Assembly: GCF_030253575.1 (NCBI RefSeq)
Contig: NC_080568.1
Location: 6,919,501-6,983,500, forward strand
Origin: Rhododendron vialii
Taxonomy: Eukaryota; Streptophyta; Magnoliopsida; Ericales; Ericaceae
Direction of reading: 5' to 3'
DNA: 64,000 bases
Shown here: piece by piece, positions 38,095-55,602 of the stretch
Layout: the number at the start of each line of letters is the position of its first letter
How positions within the stretch are numbered: position 1 is the stretch's first letter
Position numbers and translations under genes: made by a program
Notes under the pieces: generated by a model
The model's database searches: none
What the model saw: the letters and a program-made list of their open reading frames with translations, nothing else
Told to the model about the DNA's origin: nothing

Positions 38095-38910
38095 TTTATT
38101 TTTATTTTTCAAAATGTTAGGAGTTTTTATTGATAGGAGAAACAGTACGTCAAGAAGTGCAAGATTCCCACAACACAATGAGCGAATCAAGCCACAAAGG
38201 AGAAGTCAACAAGAAAACACCCCAGTCTCACACACCTTCTGGGCACAAAATTCGCCGCAGAAAGAATACACAACCAAACCAAAGGAAAACCCGAAGGGGA
38301 GGAAACAGCCCCATCAGGGGTAGGAAACCAAAAAACCAAACGCAGTAGAGAAAAATAAACCAAAACCTATAAAAACAGATCTACACTCTTAAATCTGGTC
38401 ACTGAGATCGCATATCACCGCAGCAACCACACCCCAACATCCAGTAACACCAACAGCTATCTCCGTCCCACAGCAACCACCTTATCAGGGCTTGAACAAG
38501 CGACGCCTAAACGACTAGGCCGAGCTGCACGGTGAAGAAGATTGGAAAAGAGAGCACATAGGCGAACTACAAGCGGATGATTGGCGCCATCGACGGAGAG
38601 CACCAAACTTAGGGAGGGACAGATCTGGAGAGGGAAAGGAGGAGGAGGAAACAGAACCCTAGCCGTAATCATGTCATCGGACAAACCGCCGCTCCGATTC
38701 CAGGGGCTTATTTGCCGAAGGATCTCACCAAGCGGCCCAACAACCCATCATAGCAAAGAGTAGACGCCTGGTGATGGAGGGGTGGGGTGGGGTGGGATGA
38801 GGTGGCAGCCCCAGCCTCCCTATCAGGAAACCATACTAGATGTTTGTAGGGAGAAGGCAGAGAAAAGAAAAGTTAGATATATAGAGAGATAATAGATCGG
38901 ATTCAATCCC
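38095..38910 (-). mobile_element. LINE-derived non-LTR insertion with 14-bp target duplication
   Basis: TACTGGGGTGATTT is repeated perfectly at 38081-38094 and 38911-38924. The insert reads on the minus strand from 38910, with a poly-A-like 3' end (AAAAATAAAAATAAAAA, about 38095-38110) after CTATCAATAAAAACTCC. The 816-bp body has no reverse transcriptase; it looks like a LINE leader fused to its 3' end, or a 5'-truncated copy with internal deletion. The minus-strand frame at 38684-38457 is not a known protein. Confidence 0.85.
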
Positions 38911-39059
38911 TACTGGGGTGATTTGGGAGTTTTTAAATACTTTTTGACTTTTTGACTTTTTAGACTGTGACCAAAATGCAATTTGAATCTGTAATGTATT
39001 TTGAGATATGTGAGGAGTGGTTTTTGCAAGTATAAATTATTAGTTTATTTTTCACCATG

Positions 39060-39282
39060 TTGCCCTTAGAATAACCAAAATTATAAAATTAGCAGTCTAA
39101 AATCATAAAATTAGCAATTTTTTTTTCAAAAAAGTGCTCACAGTTGTATAACCAAACTTACCAATCTCCTAGCAACCGATCAAATTTTAGCTTTAGATAA
39201 TCAAAATTAACAACCTTTTATCAATAACCAAATTTAGTGGTCTCCACATTTTCTCAATCAAGTACAACCATCATTACACAAA

Positions 39283-39323
<41 letters not shown>

Positions 39324-39620
39324 TTTTAAAAGAAGTTTTTGGTTTTTTTAAATTTTTTTTCCGAAAAGTGTTTTTTTAAAATAAAAATTTTCAAAAAATT
39401 ATTTTCTATTTCTAATAACTTGTTTTTATTAGTTTGAAAACTCTTTTTAAAAAAATTGTTTTATATGGTGCAATTTTTTAATTTTTATATGTTGAAAAAG
39501 TGATGTGACAAGTTTTGATTATACCATTGTGGACATCTACATTGTTAACCTTAGCAATCTCTTAAATCGATAACCAAAAGATGATGCGATAATTTTTGAT
39601 TATTCCACTCTGCATGCTGT
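39060..39620. mobile_element. decayed PIF/Harbinger-like MITE, GAGCATCCACA family
   Basis: Internal words match the copies at 11484 and 51672 (ACCAAACTTACCAATCTCCTAGCAAC, in parts; TTTGATTATACCATTGTGGACATC), but termini are eroded (CATGCTGTTA at the right). A (CT)n tract at 39291-39320 interrupts it. A nested partial copy is likely. Confidence 0.55.
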
Positions 39621-40163
39621 TACACAAGTTAAAAAGTCTTACGAAGAAATTAAAGTGTTATACGTGAAATGAAGGATAATGCAAACTTAGTGGTAATTTG
39701 GATATTACCAGAATATGTGGAGGGCATTATTGTCTTTAAAAAAGTCGGTCCAAAAAAGAGAAGTTGAAATGGACCTCTCAAGTCTCACCCTATTTTATCA
39801 CTTTTGCACCAGAACTTCAAAAACCAAGAATTCATTTTGCCAAAATTCTTTTTCCCCACAATCAGCCAAACACCCAAACTAAAATGAGAAGTTTTTTTTT
39901 TTTATCCTTAAAATGAGAAGTTGAAAACGTAAAAAAGAGGCGCCCAAACAGGCATGACTCTCTTTTTCTAATCGGCAAAATCAATTATAAGCCTTGCAAC
40001 CATGCACATTAATTGGGATTCTTCTGCTTTTCCTAGTTCCTAAAATGTATTTAATCACTTTACTGATTATTTGAACTTGGGTGTTTGGATAGCTATTTTT
40101 TTCATTTTCGTTTTCGTATTTTTGAATTCTAGGTGTTTGGGTAGATGTTCCCAAAATGAGTTA

Positions 40164-41237
40164 GGGGGCATTTGGATGGTGGCTTTTCCCATTTTCCACT
40201 TCTGATTTTTGGCTTTTGGCTGCTTGGCTGGCAGAGGGAAAATGGGTTTTCCATTTTCAGGTTTCTAAAACAAAAGCTAGCTAGAAAGAGCTCAGAGGAG
40301 CTTTTCACATTCTCATTTTGTTCTCCTGTCATGCCAAAAGACATCTCTACCCTCTCCTTTTTGAGATAATTCCACAAAGCCCTGGTTTGTCCCCTCTACT
40401 GATTTCCTTCACATTCTCACATTTCTCACATACTAGGAGAAAACGAGGAGAGAGATGCCGGAGCAGACGACTGGACCTTCGACCAAAGTGGAGAAATCGT
40501 TCACCTCTTTCACACTTCTGCATCTCCCACCACAAGAACAGAGAGAACTTCTTCTGGGTTAGAATTATGATTTCCATTTCGATCTGACCATGGAAGAACC
40601 CAGAACATAAAATAGACTCTGTATCTTCCATTTCAACATACAAATTTTGACAAAAATTAAACCCATCAAACATGACAAATTGTATTGTTTCGCTTGTTTT
40701 TTCCGTTTCCAACAATTAAACCCACTACATATCCATCTACTCCACTAAAAACTCTAAAATACCCACTAGATTCAATTTCGAAACCCTATGGTCTCCGAGA
40801 CCACCTCTCCCAGATCCGCCCCGCCGATTTTGATTTTGTATGAGAGTGAAGGGGGGGGGGGGGGGGGGGGGGGGGGATGGGTGTGTGTGTGTGTGTGTGG
40901 CGCTGTTGGTTTTTAGGAGGATAATGGGCTCTTGATTTGTAGAAATGGAGATTGGGTATGGGAGGAGGAGAGAGAGAAATGGGTTTGGAATTGGTTCGTG
41001 CGTGGGTGAAAGAGAGAAATTTTGGTTTGTCTCAAAACAAGGGCAATATAGTAAAAAAATAACTCATAATTCATTTTATCGCATATTTCCCAAACACTAT
41101 TCTTGCTGTAAAATGCATTCTACACATTTCATCCAAACACTCTACCAATTTAAAATACATTCTGATCAAAATTAAAAAAGCCAAAAAGCTAAAAAGTTAA
41201 AAATGAAAAGTCAAAAAGTAGATTTTCAAACACCCTC
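40164..41237. mobile_element. PIF/Harbinger-like element, GGGGGCATTTGG family
   Basis: TTA on both sides (40161-40163, 41238-41240). The left end is GGGGGCATTTGGATGG and the right end TTTTCAAACACCCTC, which are imperfect inverted partners. The 1.07-kb interior includes a 26-G run (40851-40876) next to (GT)n and has no transposase frame. Confidence 0.6.
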
Positions 41238-41472
41238 TTAGGGGAGAATGGGATTTTGGTTTTGAGGTTTAGAGAGTAAAAAAGAAGGGGAGGGTGTTTG
41301 GCTCCTTCCTTTTTCCATTTTCATATTCTCCTTTTCCTATTTTGAGTGTTTGGAGAGCTACTTCTGAAATAGCTTTTTTGAAAACTCATTCACCATTTTT
41401 GGAGTTAGAGGCCAAAAGTGAGAAGTTGGTCCGGAAGTACTTTTCCCATTTTTATATTTTCTCCTTTTTGGT

Positions 41473-42967
<1,495 letters not shown>

Positions 42968-43867
42968 CTATTGATAATTTATACTATGGTTTTGGCTTGG
43001 GGAAGAAGATGGTGCCTTGCTTAACTTTATCCTACGTACGCCACCAAACTATTTTATATCCAATCAACCGGGTTCAAAAGAAAGATCTAAATCGTTCACC
43101 TCATTTGAGAGTTTTAAGGGAGGTTTTTGAAAGTAATGACTGGAGAGATAGATAGAGAAAGTTTATTGAATACTGTGCCCAAAGAATTTGAGTCCCCCAA
43201 ACGAACAAGGTCATGTGATTTATCATCTTGATAAAAAATTATAAGTGTATCAAACAATCGTTTAGTGGATATATATATAGTTAATATGGTTCTAACTTAA
43301 CTTGCCCTCTTTATATGATGATTGGTTTATATAACTATTGATTTCTGATCAAACTAATTTTCAATTTGGTACCCATGTTCTTGAATGTAAGACCTAGGAA
43401 ATGAACAATTCAAGTATTCTCCTTTTGAACTCGGGATGACACACAAAAAAATCATTTTTAATGAGATTTGAAGGATAAGGGCGAGGAGGGGAGTTTAACC
43501 CAATGGGACTTGATCCTAGTGTTTAAGTGTTTGTGGTCTATTTTGATGAGGTGGAATATCAATCGTTATACGATTCCATCTATATTTTAAACCAATGAAA
43601 TCCCATCCGGCCCTTTAATTTATGTTCAAAAATCTAAATATATCGTGGTTAAGATTACTATTTTATCGACATCTATGTAATAAAACACAAGGGTGTTTAG
43701 AAATATTCTTTAGGAACATATTTTCTCAACGGTTCAGATTTCTCCACCTTTCACATACAAACCAATGGTATCTTCGTCAATAACTTACATTGTTTGGCCA
43801 AAATTTTTATGGCATGTTTCGGAAATAGTGTGCATTCAACGCCCGGATCCAAAGAGTTTAATATATT

Positions 43868-44286
43868 AAAAAAATAGTTAAAAGATTAAGTGTTTCAATT
43901 TTTAATCCGTTTGAACCGGTGCGAAGATCTTATTTTCCTGATCATTTTATCTTAAAGGGTCGTAATTAATTTTTTTATTATAAGGCTTTTATTTTATCTT
44001 AATCTTATAACCATATTTGGTTCTACAGTTATCTCAGGACTCTAACAGAAAGGCTTTAGAATCAAAAATTAATTACGACCCTTTGTGGTAAAATAATCAA
44101 TTAATTAAGATCTTCGCGTCGGTTCAAACGGATTGAAAATTGGAACACTTAATCTTTTAACTATTTTTTAAGAATTTTATATATTAAAAAAATAGTTAAA
44201 AGATTGTCTTGAAAAAATAGTTAAAAGATTAAGTGTTCCAATTTTCAATTTGTTTGAACCGATGCAAAGATCTTATTTTCCTGATC
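43868..44286. repeat. fold-back: inverted arms plus a third direct copy
   Basis: Arm 43868-43988 (ATAGTTAAAAGATTAAGTG ... AAGGGTCGTAATTAATTTTT) recurs inverted at 44053-44170 and again in the first orientation at about 44185-44286. The arms are about 118 bp with a 65-bp loop. It lies precisely in the spacer between the two GSTU pseudogene units. Confidence 0.8.
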
Positions 44287-44415
44287 TGTAGAGACCTGTG
44301 TTTTAAATTCAATAATTTCGGTGCTTAAATAAAAATTAGAAAATCGGGATAATGTGAAACGTCGTGTGAATATAAGATCTGGGGTGAATGTGCTAGAACT
44401 TGGAGGTGAAAGGTG

Positions 44416-45676
<1,261 letters not shown>

Positions 45677-46399
45677 CATGCAGACTTTGAAATGGAAGCA
45701 GAATGGAACTGGGTTGTTCCCTACCGTACCGTTATCCTACGTACGCCACCAAACTATTTTATATCCAATCGATGGGGTTCAAAAGGAAGATCTAAATCGT
45801 TCACCTCATTTGGGGGTTTTGACGGAGGTTTTTGAGAGTAATGAGTGAAGAGATAGATAGATAGAGAGTTTATTGGATACTATGCCCAGGGGATTTGAGT
45901 CCCCCAAACGAACAAGGTCATGTGATTTATCATCTTGATAAAAAATAATAAGTGTATCAAACAATCGTTTAGTGGATATATAGTTAATCTGGTTCTAACT
46001 TAACTCGCCGTCTTTATATGATTGGTTTATATAACTATTGATTTCTGATCAAACTAATTTTCAATTCGGTACCCATGTTCTTGAATGTAAGATCTAGGAA
46101 ATGAACAATTCATGTATTCCTTTTGAACTCGGGATGACACACCAAAAAAATCATTTTTAATGAGATTTGAAGGATAAGGGCAAGGAGGGGAGCTTAACCC
46201 AATGGGACTTGATCCTCATGTTTAAGCGTTTGTGGTCTATTTTGATGAGGTGGAATATCAATCGTCATATGATATAATCCATCTATTTTTTTAACCTATT
46301 AGTTCCCATCCGGCACTTTAATTTATGTTCTAAAATCTAAATATATCGTGGTTAGGATTACTATTTTATCGACATTGCTTTATATATAATCAATATTTG

Positions 46400-48112
46400 A
46401 CGAATAAAAAAAATAAAATTCATCACCTAAATGAGTTCAAAAAAACCTTATAAAAGACTACAACAGGGTGGTTGAATCCCAAAGAGGTGCGAATATCCTT
46501 TTCCTTTTGAAAGGGAGGAAGGCTGAAGTGTGAATCGAGCATTTAGCTCGGAAAGGGGTTAAGTTTACAATGTGATCACCTACTTTTTAAATTTTGTTTA
46601 CTTAGTTCCTCAAATTATAGATAGTGAATTAGGTTATGTTCCGCTAAGTTTCTTATTTTTTAAGTTATTATTTTTCGCTTTACAAGGCATATTATTTTTC
46701 ACAATATATTACTAGAAAACCCTAGCTTGTCTAGGTTTATAAACGATTTGCTATGTTCAATCTCTTAATGAAAATTATCTGCCAACCAATATATAAGCTA
46801 ATCACACAAACGAAAAGCAATAAAAAGACGAACGCAAGGAAATAAGTGGAAACCCGATCAGAAGGGGAAAAAACTACGAGAAAGAATCAAACACTATAAA
46901 CATTGTGTAGTTATAAGTAATCTTATCTTACGATTTGAATCCTCACAATTGAGCCTAAGACATACTTGTCGAATCCATGTTCACCACACCCGGTGCTTGA
47001 CTGCCACTGCCTTGAATCCACAAGCCTTTTATTTGCCTCCCAGAATCCATCGAAGGACTTTGCTCAGAAAGTAAGTTGATGTTGGAAAATTGTATTGAAC
47101 GCTAAATAATCCATCAATCAAAATCCAAGGCAATTAAAGACCCCCTTCAATATTTTCTAAAGTTAGAAAGAGTTTTGGGGCGGCTATATCATATGCGGTC
47201 ACTTCAAACTCTAATAAGCCGCGTATATATAAGCTACGTACTGAAAAATAGACAAGTTGCTCGAGCAATTCCTGTAGCTTGTCCGGCACTTTCTTGAAAC
47301 CTTGATTTCCTTTCCTTTCAAAGTTGCCATACATCGAAACCTTGATTTCCTTTCCTTTCGAAGTTGCTAAATATTAAAACTCTTGATTGCTTTGATTTCT
47401 TCCACTTCAATTTTCTAAAAACTCAACCTCTTAATTAGATAAGATGTGATTTCCTTCTATTTTCTAAACAGACACTTCAGAAATAAATCTATCTAAATTG
47501 TAAAACGGAGCGGTTTTTGTCTACACATACGTACAAACAAAAGCAACTCTCTAGCCGTTAGATCAAATTTTCAATAGGTTATAACTGTTCGATCAAGAGA
47601 ACACTTCTTAATATAAACCTCCTAACCTTATTATGACAAGTAATAATTGTTTTTAGGTTGTTTTCTTAAAAGACTTTATCATTTTTTTGACTTAAATCAA
47701 CTCAATAATTGATTTTCTTCTAATGTTAATTTCCTTACATTCATTTCAATATTTGCTTTTAAATTGTTTCCGTTTAGGTTGATTTCCCAACAGTAAAAAA
47801 GGAAACAATTCTTTTTAATTGGATTTATATTCGAAAAGAAAACAACCATTTTTCTTTTAGGTGTAATCATTGTATGTTCCCTTAAATAGTTGAAATTCCC
47901 AAAAGGGATTCTCAATTTGAAACGGAGGGAGTAATAATTAACATTCACATATGTGCTTCTTCGGAAACCCCTCCCCCCACTCCCCCCCTCTATTTTCAAT
48001 AATAATCTGGGCTATACTTAGGTTTTCCTTTGTAATCATACGTACATACGATTCTTCTAATTCATCAGCCTCTCCACGAAAAGGAGAAATCAGTTTTTGT
48101 TTCATACCTTTA
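46400..48112. other. spacer, no gene recognised
   Basis: 46400-46640 matches the unit that is tandemly duplicated at 53.5-60.7 kb (CCTTATAAAAGACTACAACAG, GAAAGGGAGGAAGGC, TTTGTTTACTTAGTT) and shows it without insertions. The remainder is AT-rich with no protein-like frame. A lone Stowaway-like end (AACGGAGGGAGTA) sits at 47921-47933. Confidence 0.45.
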
Positions 48113-48590
48113 GGCTCAGTTTGGATGGTAAGAATCTTGAGCAGGAATGGGAATGTCATACCATACTTCCATAATTTCGACGTTTGGAAGGAACATAAAT
48201 AAGAATGTGATGCTACACTCTCAGGATTCCCATGTTTGGGAGAGGCAGAAATAAGATTATGATTTCTGATGACACATCCGATCATGAATCACATTACCAG
48301 ATTGAGTCGGAATCTGATCCCTCCCTTACCCCATGGGAATCTTAAATTCCTGTCTCAATCAATAAAAAAAAAAATATTGACTTTGATAAATTTCCAAAAT
48401 ATTTGATTCCTGCATAAGATTACTAAATTAATCCAAACACTGAAATGAAATTCTTTTAGGTATTGTATTCCTAGGAATTTCATTCCTAGTAATCATATTA
48501 CTATTCCCACTCAATCAAATTCGTAAGAATTTGATTCCTGGTAATCAAGTTTCTAATCCTACTGAAGATTCCGATCATTCAAATTGAGCC
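48113..48590. mobile_element. PIF/Harbinger-like MITE, GGCTCAGTTTGG family
   Basis: TTA on both sides (48110-48112, 48591-48593). Ends GGCTCAGTTTGGATGG and ATTCAAATTGAGCC are inverted partners. The interior repeats AGGAATGGGAATG- and ATTCCTAGTAATC-type words and is non-coding. Confidence 0.75.
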
Positions 48591-48864
48591 TTATTGGAGA
48601 AAGAGAGGTTCATAATCTATTCTAAATGCGAATAGATGAGATCCATGATTAAGGTAACTTATTTTCGTCAACATTTTACTTTAAAGAATTCTTACTCAGT
48701 TATTATTTTTCGTATGTTTTCGTGTTGTTATTCATATTCTTAATTATGCTCTTTGAAGAAGTAGGTATGCGTTCAGGATTAATGAAGACATTTAAAGGCA
48801 AATTTTTTGGGCTATGATCGTTTTACGGAATACGATCTTCTATGGGGTGCACTCTATTTAGCTA

Positions 48865-49103
48865 CTCTCTGTCCCAAAATGTTGGTCCTCTTTGGAAGTG
48901 CGTGTTTATTTTTTAATTGATTATATCTTACAATTTATAATCTTTTAGGTAATTTTAAAAACTTTGTATAATAGAGCTTATTGAGATCTATCAAATAAGA
49001 TCCATATTTTATTTTAAAAAAATATTATAAATTTAAAGATATAGCCAATCTTTTGAGACTTCCAAAAAAGGAAAGAGGACCAAGAATTTGGGATGGAGGG
49101 AGT
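48865..49103. mobile_element. Stowaway MITE
   Basis: CTCTCTGTCCCAAAATGTTG at the left and TTTGGGATGGAGGGAG at the right, each next to TA (48863-48864, 49104-49105). Internal GAGATCTATCAAATAAGATC is shared with other members. Confidence 0.85.
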
Positions 49104-49340
49104 ACATTTGTGTATGAATTTGACTCTATTATTTTGTAGCTTTTATGTCATGTTTGAACTTGGATCTTATGAATGCAACATGGTATTGGGTTGAATTTGT
49201 TGGCTCAAATTTATGTGATTTGCATGATCATTGGTAATGTTGTGCGCACAAGTTAAATGTTATATTTGTTATTAGAAAATTGAAAATAACGATCGAGGGA
49301 TAAAAGCAAAACTTTTTTGTGTTCAAAATGTGTTGCTTCG

Positions 49341-49368
49341 CGTGCTTTTAGGCACGGGCAATACCTAG
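49341..49368 (+). mobile_element. 3' end of a second Helitron
   Basis: Hairpin CGTGC TTTTAG GCACG (49341-49356), then GGCAATAC and CTAG at 49365-49368 followed by T. This is the standard Helitron 3' architecture with the common plant GTGC/GCAC stem. The 5' end was not found; the body lies to the left and may include the MITEs at 48113 and 48865. Confidence 0.7.
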
Positions 49369-49950
49369 TAATAAATAAATAAATTACAACTTGATAAACG
49401 GGGATACACGCCAATGTGTGTTTTAACGTGAAATTGCCAAATAAGAGAGACCGCGGAATTTAGACCTTAGAATTACATTTAACAAATCCTAGATTTTGCT
49501 ACAAAAATTTTCGTCCAACCCCAGAACAACCCGCGCAGATCCTCTGCCGTTAACAATCCTACCTACAAGAATTACCCATCCAATTTTTATAGGGATGTGA
49601 TTTAGCACTTCACTTTTAATTTTGTTTTCTCACATGATTAAGACACAAAGTGGAATGTCTATGACTAAAAATGGAGTGCCAAAATCAATTTCCTTTTTGA
49701 TATGGTACAAAACTTGTAGCAAAACCTGGAAACAACACTCTTGCATGCAAAAAAACAGAACCACAAAAAGCAAAAACTATAAAGCAACTCCAAAACTATT
49801 ACAAACAAGAACCACTCTTGAATTACAAAACTCAGAAGAAAAACAAACCAAACTTGAAAAAGAAACTCAAAAGACAAAGACAAAAAAGGCCATCTTGAGT
49901 AATCTAAGCAGCCCAATTTTATTTGAATTGGTGACAACCGAATTGGAAAA

Positions 49951-52942
<2,992 letters not shown>

Positions 52943-52960
52943 TTAAGGAGGAGCGATTGA

Positions 52961-52969
52961 TAATTTATA
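52961..52969 (-). promoter_or_regulatory. TATA box of the GSTU gene at 52858
   Basis: TATAAATTA on the minus strand about 105 bp before the ATG. Pseudogene 1 keeps the same motif at 42975-42983. Pseudogene 2 has lost it with the 5' half of exon 1. Confidence 0.6.
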
Positions 52970-53629
52970 ATATGGTTTTGGCTTGGGGAAGAAGATGGTG
53001 CCTTGCTTAACGTAATTGAACACGTCATGACTTTGAAATGGAAGCAGAATATGGAACGGGGTTGTTCCCCACCATACCGTTATCCTACGTACGCCACCAA
53101 ACTATTTTATATCCAATCGATCGGATTGGATCAAAAGAAAGATCTAAATCGTTCACCTCGTAGATCTCCTATTCATGAGTACATATGTGATTTATCATCT
53201 TAATCGAAAACCAATAAGTTAATCAAACAATCGTTTAGTGGATATATAATTAATATGTTTCTGAGCTTAACTCGTCCTCTTTATACGAATGGTTAATATA
53301 ACTATCGGTTGCTGATCAAACTGATTTTTTGATACTCATGTTCTTGAATGCATGACCTAGGAAATGAACAATTCATGTATTCCTATTCAACTCTGGATGA
53401 CACCAAAAAAATCAAGTTTAATGAGATTTGAAAGATAAGGGTACGGAGGGGAGCTTAACCGAATGAGACTTGAACCTCATATTTGCCATTTGTGGTCTAT
53501 CTTGATAAGGTGGAATATCGATCGTCATATGACTACATTTATTTTTGTAACCAATGAGTTCTGATACGGCACTTAAATTTATGTTACAAAAAATAAATAT
53601 ATCGTGGTTATACATCTATCATTATTTTA

Positions 53630-54048
53630 GGGAGCCGTTAATGCCACGACCCTTTTCTTTAAAGCCACGACAAATCAATTCAGCTTCCAATTTTACCCCC
53701 AAGTTGCTTCTCTCCCACTTTTGTACCAGAGATAACTCTCTACACAAGGCGAAAACCCACTTCCATCTCCTCCCTTTCTTCTCCTAGCCTTTGTTTTCAT
53801 GATTTCTTTGATTACATGCATGCTTTTGTTTGTATTTCTAAGACCGAACCAATTTTCGTTGCTAAAATCAAGTGTATTTTACCAATCAACAAATTTCTGG
53901 GTCTATTATATGCTCTGAGTCAAATACAAGAATATGGGTGCAGGTAGGACACTATATCTTGATTCGAAAATTTCTAATATTATGTTCAACGATTTTGTTG
54001 GGTCTGGTCATGAAACAGGAGAAAGTGGATTGGTCTATGCTGTTGCAA

Positions 54049-54108
<60 letters not shown>

Positions 54109-54237
54109 TGGTGAGAGGGGCTACAGAGAAGATAATGAATGTAGAAAATATGAATGGTGGGTTTCAAGGGTAATTTTTGTCGGACAGCGTAAATTGTCGT
54201 GGCACTAAAAAAAGCTGTCGTGGCTTTATCAGTCTCC
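53630..54237. mobile_element. DNA element with 8-bp target duplication, GCCACGAC ends
   Basis: TTATTTTA at 53622-53629 and 54238-54245 flanks it. Ends GGGAGCCGTTAATGCCACGA and the complement of GGAGACTGATAAAGCCACGA are inverted partners. The empty site is visible at 58118-58125. The 608-bp interior has (GA)n at 54053-54106 and no transposase. The 8-bp duplication suggests hAT, but the termini are not the usual CA..TG, so the superfamily is open. Confidence 0.8.
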
Positions 54238-54267
54238 TTATTTTATCGACATTGCTTTATATATGAG

Positions 54268-55507
54268 TGACCGCATCGTTCCGTGTCAAAAATATATTTA
54301 TAAAACTGAGAATTAACTACTACTCTGTAAAATAGTGGTCAAGTCCGAGTATCGTTCCAACGGAGACAGTATGGCTGAGTTACGACAAATTCGATTAATT
54401 TTTAGATTAATTCGGGCAAAGGAAGTTTGGTTGTTTGAATTTGGAGAATTTATTAAATCTAAGACAATAAATTAAATGGAAAGTTTGTAACGATTGGAGA
54501 GAAAATTTAGGGTTCGAATCCACCTCGACCGTGTAACTCCAACATGCATAGGCAAGATTAATTATTCGAATCAGAAGGGATTATTACTAGGGCTTACAAA
54601 TCCTAGCAATAATCATCTAGAAAATAATTGAGTTGTTAAAAGGTATAGATTATCCCATAGCATGGACCGTCTCTAAAGTACGGTCTGGCTGCCTAACGGC
54701 ACGATCCGTCTTACGAGTATAATCTATCTCAGAACTCCAACTACAATCGATGAAAACCATTGTATAACTCGTATTTGAAAGCATGCATATAAATACTCAA
54801 TAGATTAAAACCATCAAAATCATTCTATTCAATTGAAACGGAAAGGGTTTTTAGTTATACAATCGATCCGAATAATAAACCTAAAACCCATACATAAAAA
54901 ATAGAGTTACTTGGTGCGAAGTTTCATATTCACCTTAGAAAAGGGGTTTAGCCAGCTATGGAGAAGAAAGATGCGATTGAGATCGAAAAAGACATGAAAG
55001 ACATGAAAGATTTCCTTGAAATCCTCTTGCCTCTCTCTCTCTAATCGTTGCTGGAAAAGAACGTAATATATTTCCGCTCCTAATAGCTGCTGGGAATAAT
55101 CAAAATGTAACCTACATAATAAGCTCTGGCCTCCTTTTATAGTCTTGGCCCAAAAACAATCAGACTTAAAAATGTAAAGCAGATTTCCGTTTGCAGCGGC
55201 TGCTGTCCGCTGGTCCGGACCAGCAATTACATTGGCCGGACCAGAAAAATAGCTTGTTCATATCGTGCTCCAGTTTTGGTCGTCCGGACCAGCATAGCCT
55301 TGGTCCGGACCAGATTTTCAGCTTTCACCTTTTCGCCGCGGATCCTTCCGGAACGTCCTTAACTCACAATTATTACTCCAAAACTTGTCCGAATGCTCCG
55401 TAAGCCCTAAAACACTACAAACCAATTAAATCTCATTAAATAACATTAGATAGGACTGACAAAACCTAAGTTAATGGGAAAAAATTTGTGCTTTTCAGCA
55501 CCTATCA
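54268..55507 (-). mobile_element. solo LTR, 1240 bp
   Basis: Begins TGACCGCATCG and ends CACCTATCA, with a perfect 5-bp duplication ATGAG at 54263-54267 and 55508-55512. The empty site (TATATGAGCAATATT) remains in copy B at about 58140-58155. No internal region or second LTR is present, so the element was reduced by LTR recombination. Orientation (start TGATAGGTGCTG on the minus strand) is inferred; superfamily not determined, Gypsy-type possible. Confidence 0.8.
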
Positions 55508-55602
55508 ATGAGCAATATTTGACGAATAAAAATAAAATAAAATTCATCTTCTAAATGAGTTCAAAAAGACCTTATAAAATACTGCAACAGGGCAGTCAAA
55601 TC

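Noticed and set aside
46705-46745. Inverted Helitron 3' end (ACTAG plus CCTAG/CTAGG hairpin)
   Set aside because: Stem of only 5 bp, palindromic words arise easily, and no partner end was found.
47921-47933. Stowaway-type terminus AACGGAGGGAGTA
   Set aside because: No matching left end upstream; treated as an isolated remnant.
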